A program made the translations under genes and the position numbers. A DNA stretch of 5,432 nt from Nitrospira sp. (GTDB lineage Bacteria; Nitrospirota; Nitrospiria; Nitrospirales; Nitrospiraceae), in the NCBI GenBank assembly GCA_025361385.1, contig JANYAJ010000059.1:1-5432 (forward strand). Direction: 5' to 3'. Below, piece after piece: positions 1-5,432 of this stretch. The number at the start of each line of letters is the position of its first letter. Position 1 is the first letter of the stretch. The notes beneath the pieces were generated by a model. That model saw nothing but the letters and a program-made list of their open reading frames with translations, made no database searches and was not told the origin of the DNA.

Positions 1-12
1 GAGGCCTCCCGG

Positions 13-567
13 TCAGTCGTACAAGGGAACAGTACGAAGAAACTTCCGCATCTCCCAGAATGATGGATGAGGGTCATTCAATTGAGGATGCTCCAAGTCG
101 ACCTGAACATTGTAAAGAGCAGTCTCTCCTTCATTTTTCACTTGGGTGACCTGGTACCAACAATCGTACTTGAGCCCCCAGCGATCGAGATACCGTAGCC
201 GGACATAGCCATTGTTAATGACCTTGGCGCGAACCGGCGCGTCTGGGCCCAACACAATAGACGCCACATGTTTCTGATAGCGCGGACCACGAGGATAGAC
301 CTTCTTGACGGCGAAATGACCTTCCCACCCGCCCATATGTAAAAGGCAATCATAGGCCACGCCACCACCCACATTCTCGAGTTCAGGATAAATGGTCAGC
401 ACGTTCCCTGAACTCATCGCCGACATGTTGGTGATTCGAAGATCCGGTTGCGCCACACGAAACTCATCCCGCGTTCGAGTCACAAACCCATATACATAAA
501 ACGCAGCCGTAGCCCCGACAACGAGGAGCACAACCAAGCCAAGCAACAACAACCAATCCATGGGCAC
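13..567 (-). CDS. Single-pass membrane protein of unknown function, probable beta-sandwich domain
   Basis: The product is 184 residues. Residues about 5-28 form one hydrophobic segment (WLLLLGLVVLLVVGATAAF), followed by a basic stretch (RTRDEFR). The rest is soluble and beta-rich in appearance. It contains ENVGGGVAYDC (64-74), a pattern like the N-x-G-x-G-x-A turn of Ig-like or CARDB-like domains, and later RLRYLDRWGLKYDCWY (123-138), like the Y-x-D-x-x-G strand pair of small anchored proteins. These fold comparisons are inference. Two cysteines, C74 and C136, both lie in a YDC triplet. Positive charges sit after the membrane segment, so the positive-inside rule would put the domain in the cytoplasm; export is not certain. 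The start used is GTG at 567, with AGG five bases upstream; ATG at 561 is the alternative and gives 182 residues. It is transcribed away from the DUF3300 gene. Residues 47-76 are duplicated at the right window edge, which supports this being a real, selected gene. I do not recognise a named family. Confidence 0.8.
   Translation of the reverse strand: MPMDWLLLLGLVVLLVVGATAAFYVYGFVTRTRDEFRVAQPDLRITNMSAMSSGNVLTIYPELENVGGGVAYDCLLHMGGWEGHFAVKKVYPRGPRYQKHVASIVLGPDAPVRAKVINNGYVRLRYLDRWGLKYDCWYQVTQVKNEGETALYNVQVDLEHPQLNDPHPSFWEMRKFLRTVPLYD
344..430 (-). repeat. Left copy of an 87-base coding duplication
   Basis: This segment lies inside the left-edge gene (residues 47 to about 75, from NMSAMSS to AYDCLL). 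It aligns without gaps to 5346-5432 in the same orientation, with 77 of 87 bases identical by hand count. The ten mismatches (352, 355, 361, 364, 379, 382, 397, 400, 409, 418) are all third codon positions, so the encoded peptide is identical. To the left of 344 the similarity drops sharply. Confidence 0.9.
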
Positions 568-681
568 CGGTACCTACCAGGTCATAATCTCGCGCGAAGC
601 GGAACCGACGAGAGGCTACGTTCTAGCGTGGCAACTGTCAACCAGACACAGCAAGAGATAGCGACACATCAAGTAGTAGGA

Positions 682-766
682 CACCCGGATCTCGGCTGGC
701 CTACCCCCATGCGCTGGCCGACGGAAGCTGGTGCCGGAAACCTCCAGGCACCCGGATCCCTCGGCT
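682..766. repeat. Short direct repeat in the DUF3300 upstream region
   Basis: CACCCGGATCTCGGCT at 682-697 recurs at 749-766 as CACCCGGATCCCTCGGCT, the second copy having two extra bases. The copies start 67 bases apart and lie 62-146 bases before the chosen DUF3300 start. They could be paired protein-binding sites or chance similarity. I see no convincing -10/-35 promoter near them. Confidence 0.4.
730..752 (+). promoter_or_regulatory. Possible leader hairpin upstream of the DUF3300 gene
   Basis: GGTGCC (730-735) pairs with GGCACC (747-752). The stem extends inward by GG (736-737) with CC (744-745), leaving A746 as a bulge and a six-base loop. No T-run follows, so it is not a typical rho-independent terminator. 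It might fold in the 5' leader of the operon message or serve as an operator; the role is a guess. Confidence 0.3.
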
Positions 767-817
767 CGCTCCATTACCTAGGCCGCGGTCTGCCATGCAT
801 AACCGAATTTCCCCAAT

Positions 818-823
818 AGGTGG
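818..823 (+). promoter_or_regulatory. Ribosome binding site favouring the 828 start
   Basis: AGGTGG lies four bases before the ATG at 828, close to the AGGAGG consensus. The other in-frame ATGs, at 795 and 879, have no comparable site. This is the reason for choosing 828 as the DUF3300 start. Confidence 0.5.
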
Positions 824-827
824 TAGG

Positions 828-2228
828 ATGAAGAGTCGATTTCACGCGAGGCTGACATTCACGGATCGATGGTCACACATGAAACTCCCCATCACATATG
901 TGCTGACTCAGCTACTAGCCTTGCTGCTCTCCTGGTCCCTGGTATTCGCGCAGGAAGCAATCCCATCAGAACAAGAGCCTCAACAAGAACTGCAACCAGA
1001 GACATCGCCACAAAATCAGCCGGATACACAGCAAAATATACCGAGGCAAAGTCGGCCTGCCTTCACGCAACAAGAACTCGATCAGATGCTGGCGCCGATT
1101 GCGCTGTATCCTGCTTCCCTCCTGTCTCAGATTTTGATGGCCTCGACATACCCGCTCGAAGTGATCGAGGCCGCACGTTGGTCCAAAGCCAATCCGAATA
1201 TTAAAGATGATCAGGCAGTACAAGCGGTTGCAGAGAATACGTGGGACCCCAGCGTCAAATCGCTCGTCGCCTTTCCACAGATCCTCTTGATGATGGACGA
1301 GAAGTTGAACTGGATGGAACGACTGGGCGATGCATTTCTGTCTCAGCAGCAAGCGGTCATGGACACAGTCCAGCATTTGCGGCAAAAAGCGTCTGACGCC
1401 GGCAACCTCACATCGAACGACCAGATCCACGTGGCCCAACAGGGGCCCGCCATTGTGGTCGAACCGGCGAACCCTCAAGTAGTCTATGTCCCCTACTACA
1501 ACCCGATGGTGATGTACGGACCCTGGTGGTGGCCGGCCTATCCGCCAGTCTATTGGGCACCCTGGCCCGGCTATTTCTACGGGCCGCGATTCGGCGTAGG
1601 GTTCGCCTGGGGCATAGGAATCGGCATCGGTCCAGGATTCTTCTTCGGCGGATTCAACTGGCCTTACCGCCATGTCAACATTGTCAACGTGAACAACTTT
1701 TATTATCACCCGGTGAATATCAATCGGGGGACGACATGGGCCCACGATCCAGACCACCGCCGGGGTGTGCCCTACCGGGACATGGGCTTGCGTCAACAGT
1801 TCAGCCGCATGAGCGCGTCGCCTGAGGCGCGCCGAGAGTTCCGCGGCCATACCCCCTCTTCGTTTGAAGGCCGTAGCGCGCCGGGCAATCGCCCGGAGAC
1901 GCGCAGCGGCTCCGGCAACCGGTCGGACGTCCATGGCGGTTCACCCGATCGTTCCAACGTGCCGGGTGGCAACCGTTCCGACATGCGGATTGCTCCAAGC
2001 CGCCCGAATATATCGGGCGGAGGCAGTCCTCGTGTAGAGCAGCGACCTCACGCGTTCGAGGGCGTAGGTCAGGGAGCAGCCGAACGTAACTTCAGCGCGC
2101 GGGGACATGCGAGCGCACAGGGCTTCGCGTCACCGCCCTCCGGGGGCTTTCGTGGCGGTGGAGGCGGAGCCTCCCATCAACCGTCTGGCGGCTCTCACGG
2201 AGGCGGCGGAGGATCTCATCATCGCTGA
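828..2228 (+). CDS. DUF3300 domain protein, secreted, with Gly/His-rich tail
   Basis: The product is 466 residues from the ATG at 828. A signal peptide is visible: the hydrophobic stretch VLTQLLALLLSWSLVFA (residues 24-41 region) ends with a likely cleavage before QEAI. A Q/E/P-rich linker follows to about residue 75. Residues about 77-225 match the DUF3300 pattern (LDQMLAPIALYPASLLSQIL, then STYPLEVIEAARW, then WDPSVKSLVAFPQIL, then NPQVVYVPYYNP). Residues 225-290 are rich in W, Y, P, G and F (MYGPWWWPAYPP, GFAWGIGIGIGPGFFFGG). From about 340 to the end it is disordered in appearance, with repeats of GNRSD type and a tail of G, S and H ending GGGGGSHHR. DUF3300 has no established function that I know of; a periplasmic or cell-surface role is inferred. 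It is the first gene of a probable three-gene operon, with 61 bases to the next start. The ATG at 879 is a valid alternative start, giving a shorter and more usual signal peptide. Confidence 0.9.
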   Translation: MKSRFHARLTFTDRWSHMKLPITYVLTQLLALLLSWSLVFAQEAIPSEQEPQQELQPETSPQNQPDTQQNIPRQSRPAFTQQELDQMLAPIALYPASLLSQILMASTYPLEVIEAARWSKANPNIKDDQAVQAVAENTWDPSVKSLVAFPQILLMMDEKLNWMERLGDAFLSQQQAVMDTVQHLRQKASDAGNLTSNDQIHVAQQGPAIVVEPANPQVVYVPYYNPMVMYGPWWWPAYPPVYWAPWPGYFYGPRFGVGFAWGIGIGIGPGFFFGGFNWPYRHVNIVNVNNFYYHPVNINRGTTWAHDPDHRRGVPYRDMGLRQQFSRMSASPEARREFRGHTPSSFEGRSAPGNRPETRSGSGNRSDVHGGSPDRSNVPGGNRSDMRIAPSRPNISGGGSPRVEQRPHAFEGVGQGAAERNFSARGHASAQGFASPPSGGFRGGGGGASHQPSGGSHGGGGGSHHR

Positions 2229-2278
2229 CCACAAAAGTGTCATGTCTCTCAGGGCGTATAGGGCGAATGACCTGGGGC

Positions 2279-2285
2279 AGGAGGT
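2279..2285 (+). promoter_or_regulatory. Strong ribosome binding site of the DUF2950 gene
   Basis: AGGAGGT is a full Shine-Dalgarno match four bases before the ATG at 2290. It fixes the start there rather than at the upstream in-frame ATG at 2107, which would overlap the DUF3300 gene by 122 bases and place residues without family similarity before the signal peptide. Confidence 0.8.
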
Positions 2286-2289
2286 TGGT

Positions 2290-3246
2290 ATGCAGAACTG
2301 GCGGAATGGATGCCTCAAGAAAGGCTTCATCTTCGCGCTGATTGCAATCGCACCGGTGTTGTGTGAGGCCAATGCCGCACAGAAGAGCTTTGCCTCGCCC
2401 GAAGCAGGGACCACGGCGCTGGTTGAAGCAGTCAAGGTGAACGATCAAGCAACCTTGCACGCCATCCTGGGTCCTCACGGCAAGACATTGATTAATTCGG
2501 ACGACAGGGTCGCCGATCAGCAAAGCCGCGATGCGTTTATCAAGACCTATGGCGAAGCGAATACACTCGTGCTCGAAGGTGGTACGCAGGCCGTGCTTGT
2601 GATCGGTCGGGATGAGTGGCCGATGCCCATTCCGCTCGTGAAGTCTCCTGCCGGGTGGCGTTTCGACACGCCGCAGGGTGAAAAGGAAATCCTCACCCGC
2701 CGCATCGGCCGCAACGAACTGGCTGCCATTCAGGTATGCCTCGCTATCGTGGACGCCGCGCACGAATATGCGGCGCTCGATGTGGATCGCGACGGCATTC
2801 CCGAATATGCGACACAATTCGTGAGCACGCCGGGAAAACACGATGGACTCTACTGGCAGACAAAGGCAGACGAGCCGCTGAGTCCGCTCGGCCCGCTGCT
2901 TGCCGCGGCGACGCGCGAAGGCTATACCCATTCCCTCTCCAAGCCCCTGGCTCCCTATCATGGGTACTACTACCGAATCCTCACGAAGCAAGGGAAGGCC
3001 GCTCCTGGCGGAGCCCGCGACTTTCTGTTCAAGGGCCATATGATCGGCGGGTTCGCGGTGATCGCCTATCCGGCACGCTATGGCGTCTCAGGCATTATGA
3101 GTTTCCTGATCAATCAGGACGGGGTGGTCTACGAACATAATCTTGGCAAAAACACCACCGCGATTGCCTCCAAAATGACTAGGTTCAATCCCGACGCGGG
3201 CTGGAAACAGGTCGCCCCCACGCCGACGCTCGTGAATACTCATTGA
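2290..3246 (+). CDS. DUF2950 family exported protein
   Basis: The product is 318 residues, about the usual length for DUF2950. The N-terminus has basic residues, then a hydrophobic core (GFIFALIAIAPVL) and ANA-A at 27-30, a plausible signal peptidase I site. The mature part follows the family pattern from end to end: FASPEAGTTALVEAV, then AILGPHGKTLI, then DEWPMPIPLVKSPAGWRFD, then RRIGRNELAAIQVCLAIVD, then STPGKHDGLYW, SPLGPL, PYHGYYYRILTKQGKAAPGG, MIGGFAVIAYPARYGVSG, and NQDGVVYEHNLG near the end. The segment ALDVDRDGIPEYA resembles a D-x-D-x-D-G calcium loop, but calcium binding is only a suggestion. DUF2950 has no known reaction. Genes for DUF3300 and DUF2950 are, as I recall, often adjacent in other bacteria, which suggests a shared envelope function. 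It lies 61 bases after the DUF3300 stop and 70 before the next start. The family call is firm; the role is unknown. Confidence 0.92.
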   Translation: MQNWRNGCLKKGFIFALIAIAPVLCEANAAQKSFASPEAGTTALVEAVKVNDQATLHAILGPHGKTLINSDDRVADQQSRDAFIKTYGEANTLVLEGGTQAVLVIGRDEWPMPIPLVKSPAGWRFDTPQGEKEILTRRIGRNELAAIQVCLAIVDAAHEYAALDVDRDGIPEYATQFVSTPGKHDGLYWQTKADEPLSPLGPLLAAATREGYTHSLSKPLAPYHGYYYRILTKQGKAAPGGARDFLFKGHMIGGFAVIAYPARYGVSGIMSFLINQDGVVYEHNLGKNTTAIASKMTRFNPDAGWKQVAPTPTLVNTH

Positions 3247-3300
3247 GAATCATCGCCCACGGATCGGGAACGGGAGACGCATTTGATCTTCTGCCTTAGA

Positions 3301-3310
3301 GGGAGGGGGG
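3301..3310 (+). promoter_or_regulatory. Purine-rich ribosome binding site of the third operon gene
   Basis: GGGAGGGGGG ends six bases before the ATG at 3317. It contains GGAGG and supports this start, which also places a basic N-terminus directly before a hydrophobic signal segment. Confidence 0.7.
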
Positions 3311-3316
3311 ATCTAT

Positions 3317-4090
3317 ATGTCAGGCCAAGGCTTCCGAAAGTTCGCCCGCCTCCTCAAATTTTTTCCATGTGCGTTCATAGTCTGCTCAGGGAGCCTGTCC
3401 TGGCTAGGGTACGATGTGCTCTCTGCACAGTCAGGTGAGTCTGGGCAAGAAGTGTCCGCTGATCAGGGCATGGAACTGGATCATCATGACCACGCCGATG
3501 GCACCATCGAATCGATGATCCCGCATCAGCAACATATCGGACCCCACATGAAATGGACGGCATTACGGCCGGCAAATCAGGACGACGCCCAGCGCGCCGA
3601 TCACATCGTTCAGACCCTACGGCAGACCCTCGCCAAGTACAAGGACTCTCAAGTGGCCATGGCCGATGGGTTTGTACCGCTTCATCCTGAAAGAAAGCCG
3701 CGCCATTATCACTTCGCCAACAAGCAACGCCGGTTCATGGCGAAAGTTCATTTTGATCCGGCTGGACCGACCGCTCTCTTGTATAAGAAAACCGAAAATG
3801 GTTACGAACTGGAGGGTGCGATGTACACCGCACCGAGAGGCCTGAGCGAAGATCAGTTACACGCTCGCGTCCCCTTGAGCGTTGCCAAGTGGCATGCCCA
3901 TATCAATATCTGTCTCTCGCCGGAGAGCATCAGACCCCGCATGACCCGGAAGCAGTTCGGGTTCAAGGGGGCCATCGCCACGGAGTCAGAATGCCAGCAG
4001 GCGGGCGGACGGTTCGTTCCACAGCTCGGTGGGTGGATGCTGCATGTATATCCTTTCGAGTCGACCACCGAAAAGATCTGGACCCACTAG
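3317..4090 (+). CDS. Exported histidine-rich protein with W-H-x-H motif, function unknown
   Basis: The product is 257 residues. The N-terminus is basic (RKFARLLK), followed by a hydrophobic stretch (FFPCAFIVCSGSLSWLGYDVL) and LSA-QSG at 35-40, a plausible cleavage site. The mature protein is rich in histidine: DHHDH at 55-59, PHQQH at 69-73, RHYHF at 129-133, then KWHAHINIC at 191-199 and GGWMLHVYPFE at 238-248. C199 and C226 could form a disulfide if the protein is periplasmic. The W-H-x-H-x-N and G-W-M-x-H-V-Y-P blocks look like conserved motifs of a family I recall only as hypothetical proteins. Clustered histidines suggest metal binding, which is inference; no known enzyme signature is seen. 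The near-N-terminal cysteines lack a lipobox, so a lipoprotein is unlikely. It follows the DUF2950 gene by 70 bases on the same strand with no terminator between, so it is probably the last gene of the same operon. Confidence 0.85.
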   Translation: MSGQGFRKFARLLKFFPCAFIVCSGSLSWLGYDVLSAQSGESGQEVSADQGMELDHHDHADGTIESMIPHQQHIGPHMKWTALRPANQDDAQRADHIVQTLRQTLAKYKDSQVAMADGFVPLHPERKPRHYHFANKQRRFMAKVHFDPAGPTALLYKKTENGYELEGAMYTAPRGLSEDQLHARVPLSVAKWHAHINICLSPESIRPRMTRKQFGFKGAIATESECQQAGGRFVPQLGGWMLHVYPFESTTEKIWTH

Positions 4091-4450
4091 ATGCCTGCGC
4101 CTCTCGGATGGACTCCCCCCGCGAGTGATCTCTTCAACCTAGACCTCAGACACAAGAAATCGTGGCACGAACGCTCCTGAGTGAGAATGGGAAATGGTAG
4201 GAGCGAGCCGAAGCCAGGAAACACATCCCACCAAACGAGCGACGTCCCGTTCCTACGTGTGGCCCGGTCAGAAAAATAAAGGACGAACGCGTCTCTGGGA
4301 TGACCGTGGAAATGCTGACATATCAAATGATGAGCCGCCGTGTGGCAGAAACGTCCGTTGCGCTTCAACTCCTCCACGAGACCGGCAATCGATCACATAG
4401 CAGAGAAGGTCAACTCAAAGATGGAGACCGTTTCTTGGGGGTCGAGCTTT
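4091..4450. other. Gap between convergent genes with no supported gene
   Basis: These 360 bases lie between the plus-strand operon and the minus-strand CWC gene. Short open frames exist on both strands (plus 4300-4482, minus 4087-4377), but neither has a ribosome binding site, a recognisable motif or a credible composition. CGCTCCT at 4172-4178 and AGGAGCG at 4199-4205 form a 7-base inverted repeat around a 20-base loop. It has no T-run and is at best a weak candidate for a transcript end of the operon. Confidence 0.5.
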
Positions 4451-4627
4451 TCAGCTACGCGGTGAGACTGCGAAGAGGTTGAGACATGCTGGACACAGGC
4501 AATCCTGAAACTGCTTCTTCTCTTCTTTCCATCGCACCTGATCGAGTGTCACGTCGTTGCACCAACACACAGGATTCGGCGAGCTACAACGAAAGACGAT
4601 GCCGCACCTCGAACAGGTCTTGTCCAT
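4451..4627 (-). CDS. Small cysteine-rich CWC family protein
   Basis: The product is 58 residues from the ATG at 4627. It shows the full cysteine pattern of the CWC family: CSRC at 5-8, C14, CWC at 21-23, and CLCPACL at 43-49. The spacing between CWC and CLCPxCL is filled by a charged stretch (VRWKEEKKQFQ), as in relatives I remember. Eight cysteines in so short a protein strongly suggest binding of zinc or another metal; the cellular role is not known. The open frame extends upstream to 4747, but the extra residues are low in information, so the start is placed next to the motif. ATG at 4636 (three more residues) is equally possible, and no clear Shine-Dalgarno site decides between them. It lies downstream of and on the same strand as the broken EamA gene, and converges on the plus-strand operon. 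Confidence 0.75.
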   Translation of the reverse strand: MDKTCSRCGIVFRCSSPNPVCWCNDVTLDQVRWKEEKKQFQDCLCPACLNLFAVSPRS

Positions 4628-4743
4628 GGGGCGCATGGTAGGCACTCTGGAAAACACTGTCAAGAAATTAGGAACCGTGTAGGAGCAATCAGAGCGAGTC
4701 CGACTCCCTCGCGCTGACGAGCCTCTCTGCGGTGTTGGAAGCT

Positions 4744-5194
4744 TCATCGCCTATAGCCCGCCCCTAATAAGTCATACGCATGCCTGACACCATATCGTTT
4801 GTCCAGTCGTCCCAAATGTTCGCGAAAGACCAGCATGGCAACCAGCACCGTGAAGGGCGCTTCAAGATTCAACAGCAATGAGGTCAGGACGCCTGACAGG
4901 CGCTCCAGCCCAAACAACATCAGAAAAGGGCCGAGCATTCCTCCGGTGAGAATCACCCCCCGCTAGCAATCCGACATCGGCCAGACGGACCGGGGCCTCT
5001 TGTGCGCCACGCTGAAACGGACGACCGGTCATCTCGAAGAGGAGCAACCCAAGGCCCGCGCCAAGATAGAGCAAGCCAGCAATCAGCAGCGAGCCGCTCT
5101 CCGGCAGCAACAGCTTGGCGAAGGGAGGGCTGATGCCGAACAACAGGGCAGCAGCAAGCCCGAAGAGGGCTCCTTGCCGTTTCGATGGGCTCAT
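4744..5194 (-). pseudogene. EamA/DMT-family transporter remnant, frameshifted and truncated
   Basis: From the ATG at 5194 the frame reads MSPSKRQGALFGLAAALLFG, then ISPPFAKLLLPESGSLLIAG and LLYLGAGLGLLLFEMTG, typical of the first membrane segments of an EamA-type transporter. At the six-G run on the minus strand (4956-4961) the frame changes. With one G fewer it would continue LLAGVILTGGMLGPFLMLFG and LERLSGVLTSLLLNLEAPFT, ending in VFREHLGR at 4807, the usual close of the first EamA repeat. The following 20 residues (LDKRYGVRHAYDLLGAGYRR) do not match the family except possibly DLLGAG, and a stop comes at 4744. Intact members have about 290 residues and two repeats; here only about 130 residues survive and the second repeat is absent. 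The gene would have exported an unknown metabolite across the inner membrane. A sequencing error could explain the frameshift but not the missing half. No strong ribosome binding site precedes 5194. Confidence 0.85.
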
Positions 5195-5300
5195 GGGAAG
5201 GCAGCTTACCGAGGACGACTGGAAGGTGCAACGGATGAGACTGTACCGACTGCCTGGCCAGACACCACCCCGCGCGCCGCGAAACGGGGGCCGACGAGGA

Positions 5301-5336
5301 TTCTCTTCCGGAAAAGTAGAATGTCCCCGGTTCTCC
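5301..5336. mobile_element. Possible insertion-sequence end remnant
   Basis: On the minus strand, ACCGGGGACATTCTACTTTT (5314-5333) resembles the ends of some transposable elements of the IS481/IS3 type, which often carry a GGGGACATT core. It lies within 35 bases of the point where the second gene copy stops matching. A palindrome TTCCGGAA (5306-5313) sits beside it. No matching partner end and no transposase frame are present in the window, so this rests on resemblance from memory only. Confidence 0.25.
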
Positions 5337-5345
5337 GCCCCCAGT

Positions 5346-5432
5346 AGGCAATCGTACGCCACCCCTCCACCCACATTCTCAAGCTCAGGATAAATGGTGA
5401 GGACGTTCCCCGAACTCATGGCCGACATGTTG
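5346..5432 (-). pseudogene. Fragment of a second copy of the left-edge membrane protein gene
   Basis: The minus strand encodes NMSAMSSGNVLTIYPELENV followed by GGGVAYDCLL, identical to the middle of the 184-residue protein at 13-567. The 5' part of this copy lies beyond the window. After DCLL the frame stays open but the residues (GAENRGHSTFPEENPRR) no longer resemble the intact copy beyond a few scattered matches (GH, PR, P), and it runs on across the start of the EamA remnant. The copy is therefore probably cut at about 5345. A short stretch of rapid divergence, with a different C-terminal half, cannot be excluded. The purely synonymous differences show that this copy was, at least until recently, a functional paralogue. 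Confidence 0.7.

Noticed and set aside
448..819. Plus-strand open frame of 123 codons between the left gene and DUF3300
   Set aside because: It runs antisense through the left-edge gene and has no ribosome binding site or motif.
966..1934. Long minus-strand open frame opposite the DUF3300 gene (322 codons)
   Set aside because: It is antisense to a firmly recognised gene, its translation is arginine- and histidine-rich with no family motifs, and GC-rich third positions readily create such frames.
2107..2289. N-terminal extension of the DUF2950 gene to the ATG at 2107
   Set aside because: It overlaps the DUF3300 gene, lacks family similarity, and a full AGGAGGT site with a signal peptide marks 2290 as the start.
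2092..3039. Long minus-strand open frame opposite the DUF2950 gene (315 codons)
   Set aside because: The plus strand matches DUF2950 end to end; the antisense product has no motif or signal.
4172..4205. CGCTCCT/AGGAGCG inverted repeat as a terminator
   Set aside because: The stem is 7 bases with a 20-base loop and no following T-run, so a rho-independent terminator is not supported.
4300..4482. Plus-strand open frame of 60 codons
   Set aside because: There is no Shine-Dalgarno site or recognisable motif, and it overlaps the end of the CWC gene on the other strand. It remains a remote possibility only.
4862..5428. A single fusion gene from the second paralogue copy through the EamA start
   Set aside because: The frame is open by chance across unrelated sequence; the residues between the two recognised parts are not protein-like and the EamA part leaves the frame at the G run.
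1..5432. tRNA, rRNA, CRISPR array, toxin-antitoxin or defence genes
   Set aside because: No regularly spaced repeats, no cloverleaf or rRNA-like blocks, and no relevant motifs were seen on either strand.

Overview
The window looks like chromosomal DNA from a moderately GC-rich Gram-negative bacterium. At least three proteins carry or probably carry Sec-type signal peptides, ribosome binding sites are purine-rich, and codons end mostly in G or C. The mix of families (DUF3300 and DUF2950 side by side, a small cysteine-rich CWC protein, an EamA transporter remnant) would fit a Nitrospira-like genome. That assignment rests on family recollection only; a proteobacterium or acidobacterium is possible.

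Left edge, minus strand (13-567): an apparently complete gene for a 184-residue protein with one N-terminal membrane segment and a predicted beta-rich domain. A roughly 260-base divergent gap (568-827) separates it from the central block. That gap holds a short direct repeat and a hairpin but no promoter I can call.

Centre, plus strand (828-4090): three genes in a row with gaps of 61 and 70 bases, no visible terminator between them, and good Shine-Dalgarno sites at the second and third. They encode a DUF3300 protein with a glycine, aromatic and histidine-rich C-terminal half, a DUF2950 protein, and a histidine-rich protein with a W-H-x-H motif. All three appear to be exported, so this is probably an operon for a set of periplasmic or envelope proteins. 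None has an established biochemical function that I know of.

Right part, minus strand (4451-5432): a small cysteine-rich CWC gene (4451-4627), then the remnant of an EamA/DMT-type transporter (4744-5194) that is frameshifted in a G run and lacks its second half. The window edge carries a fragment of a second copy of the left-edge gene (5346-5432). The two copies align without gaps over 87 bases with 10 differences, all at third codon positions and all synonymous. This shows two paralogues that diverged while the protein was under selection. The right copy then stops matching abruptly, next to a sequence that resembles an insertion-sequence end. The right part therefore looks like a rearranged, decaying stretch, and the central operon looks intact.

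I saw no tRNA, rRNA, CRISPR array, intact transposase or recognisable defence system.
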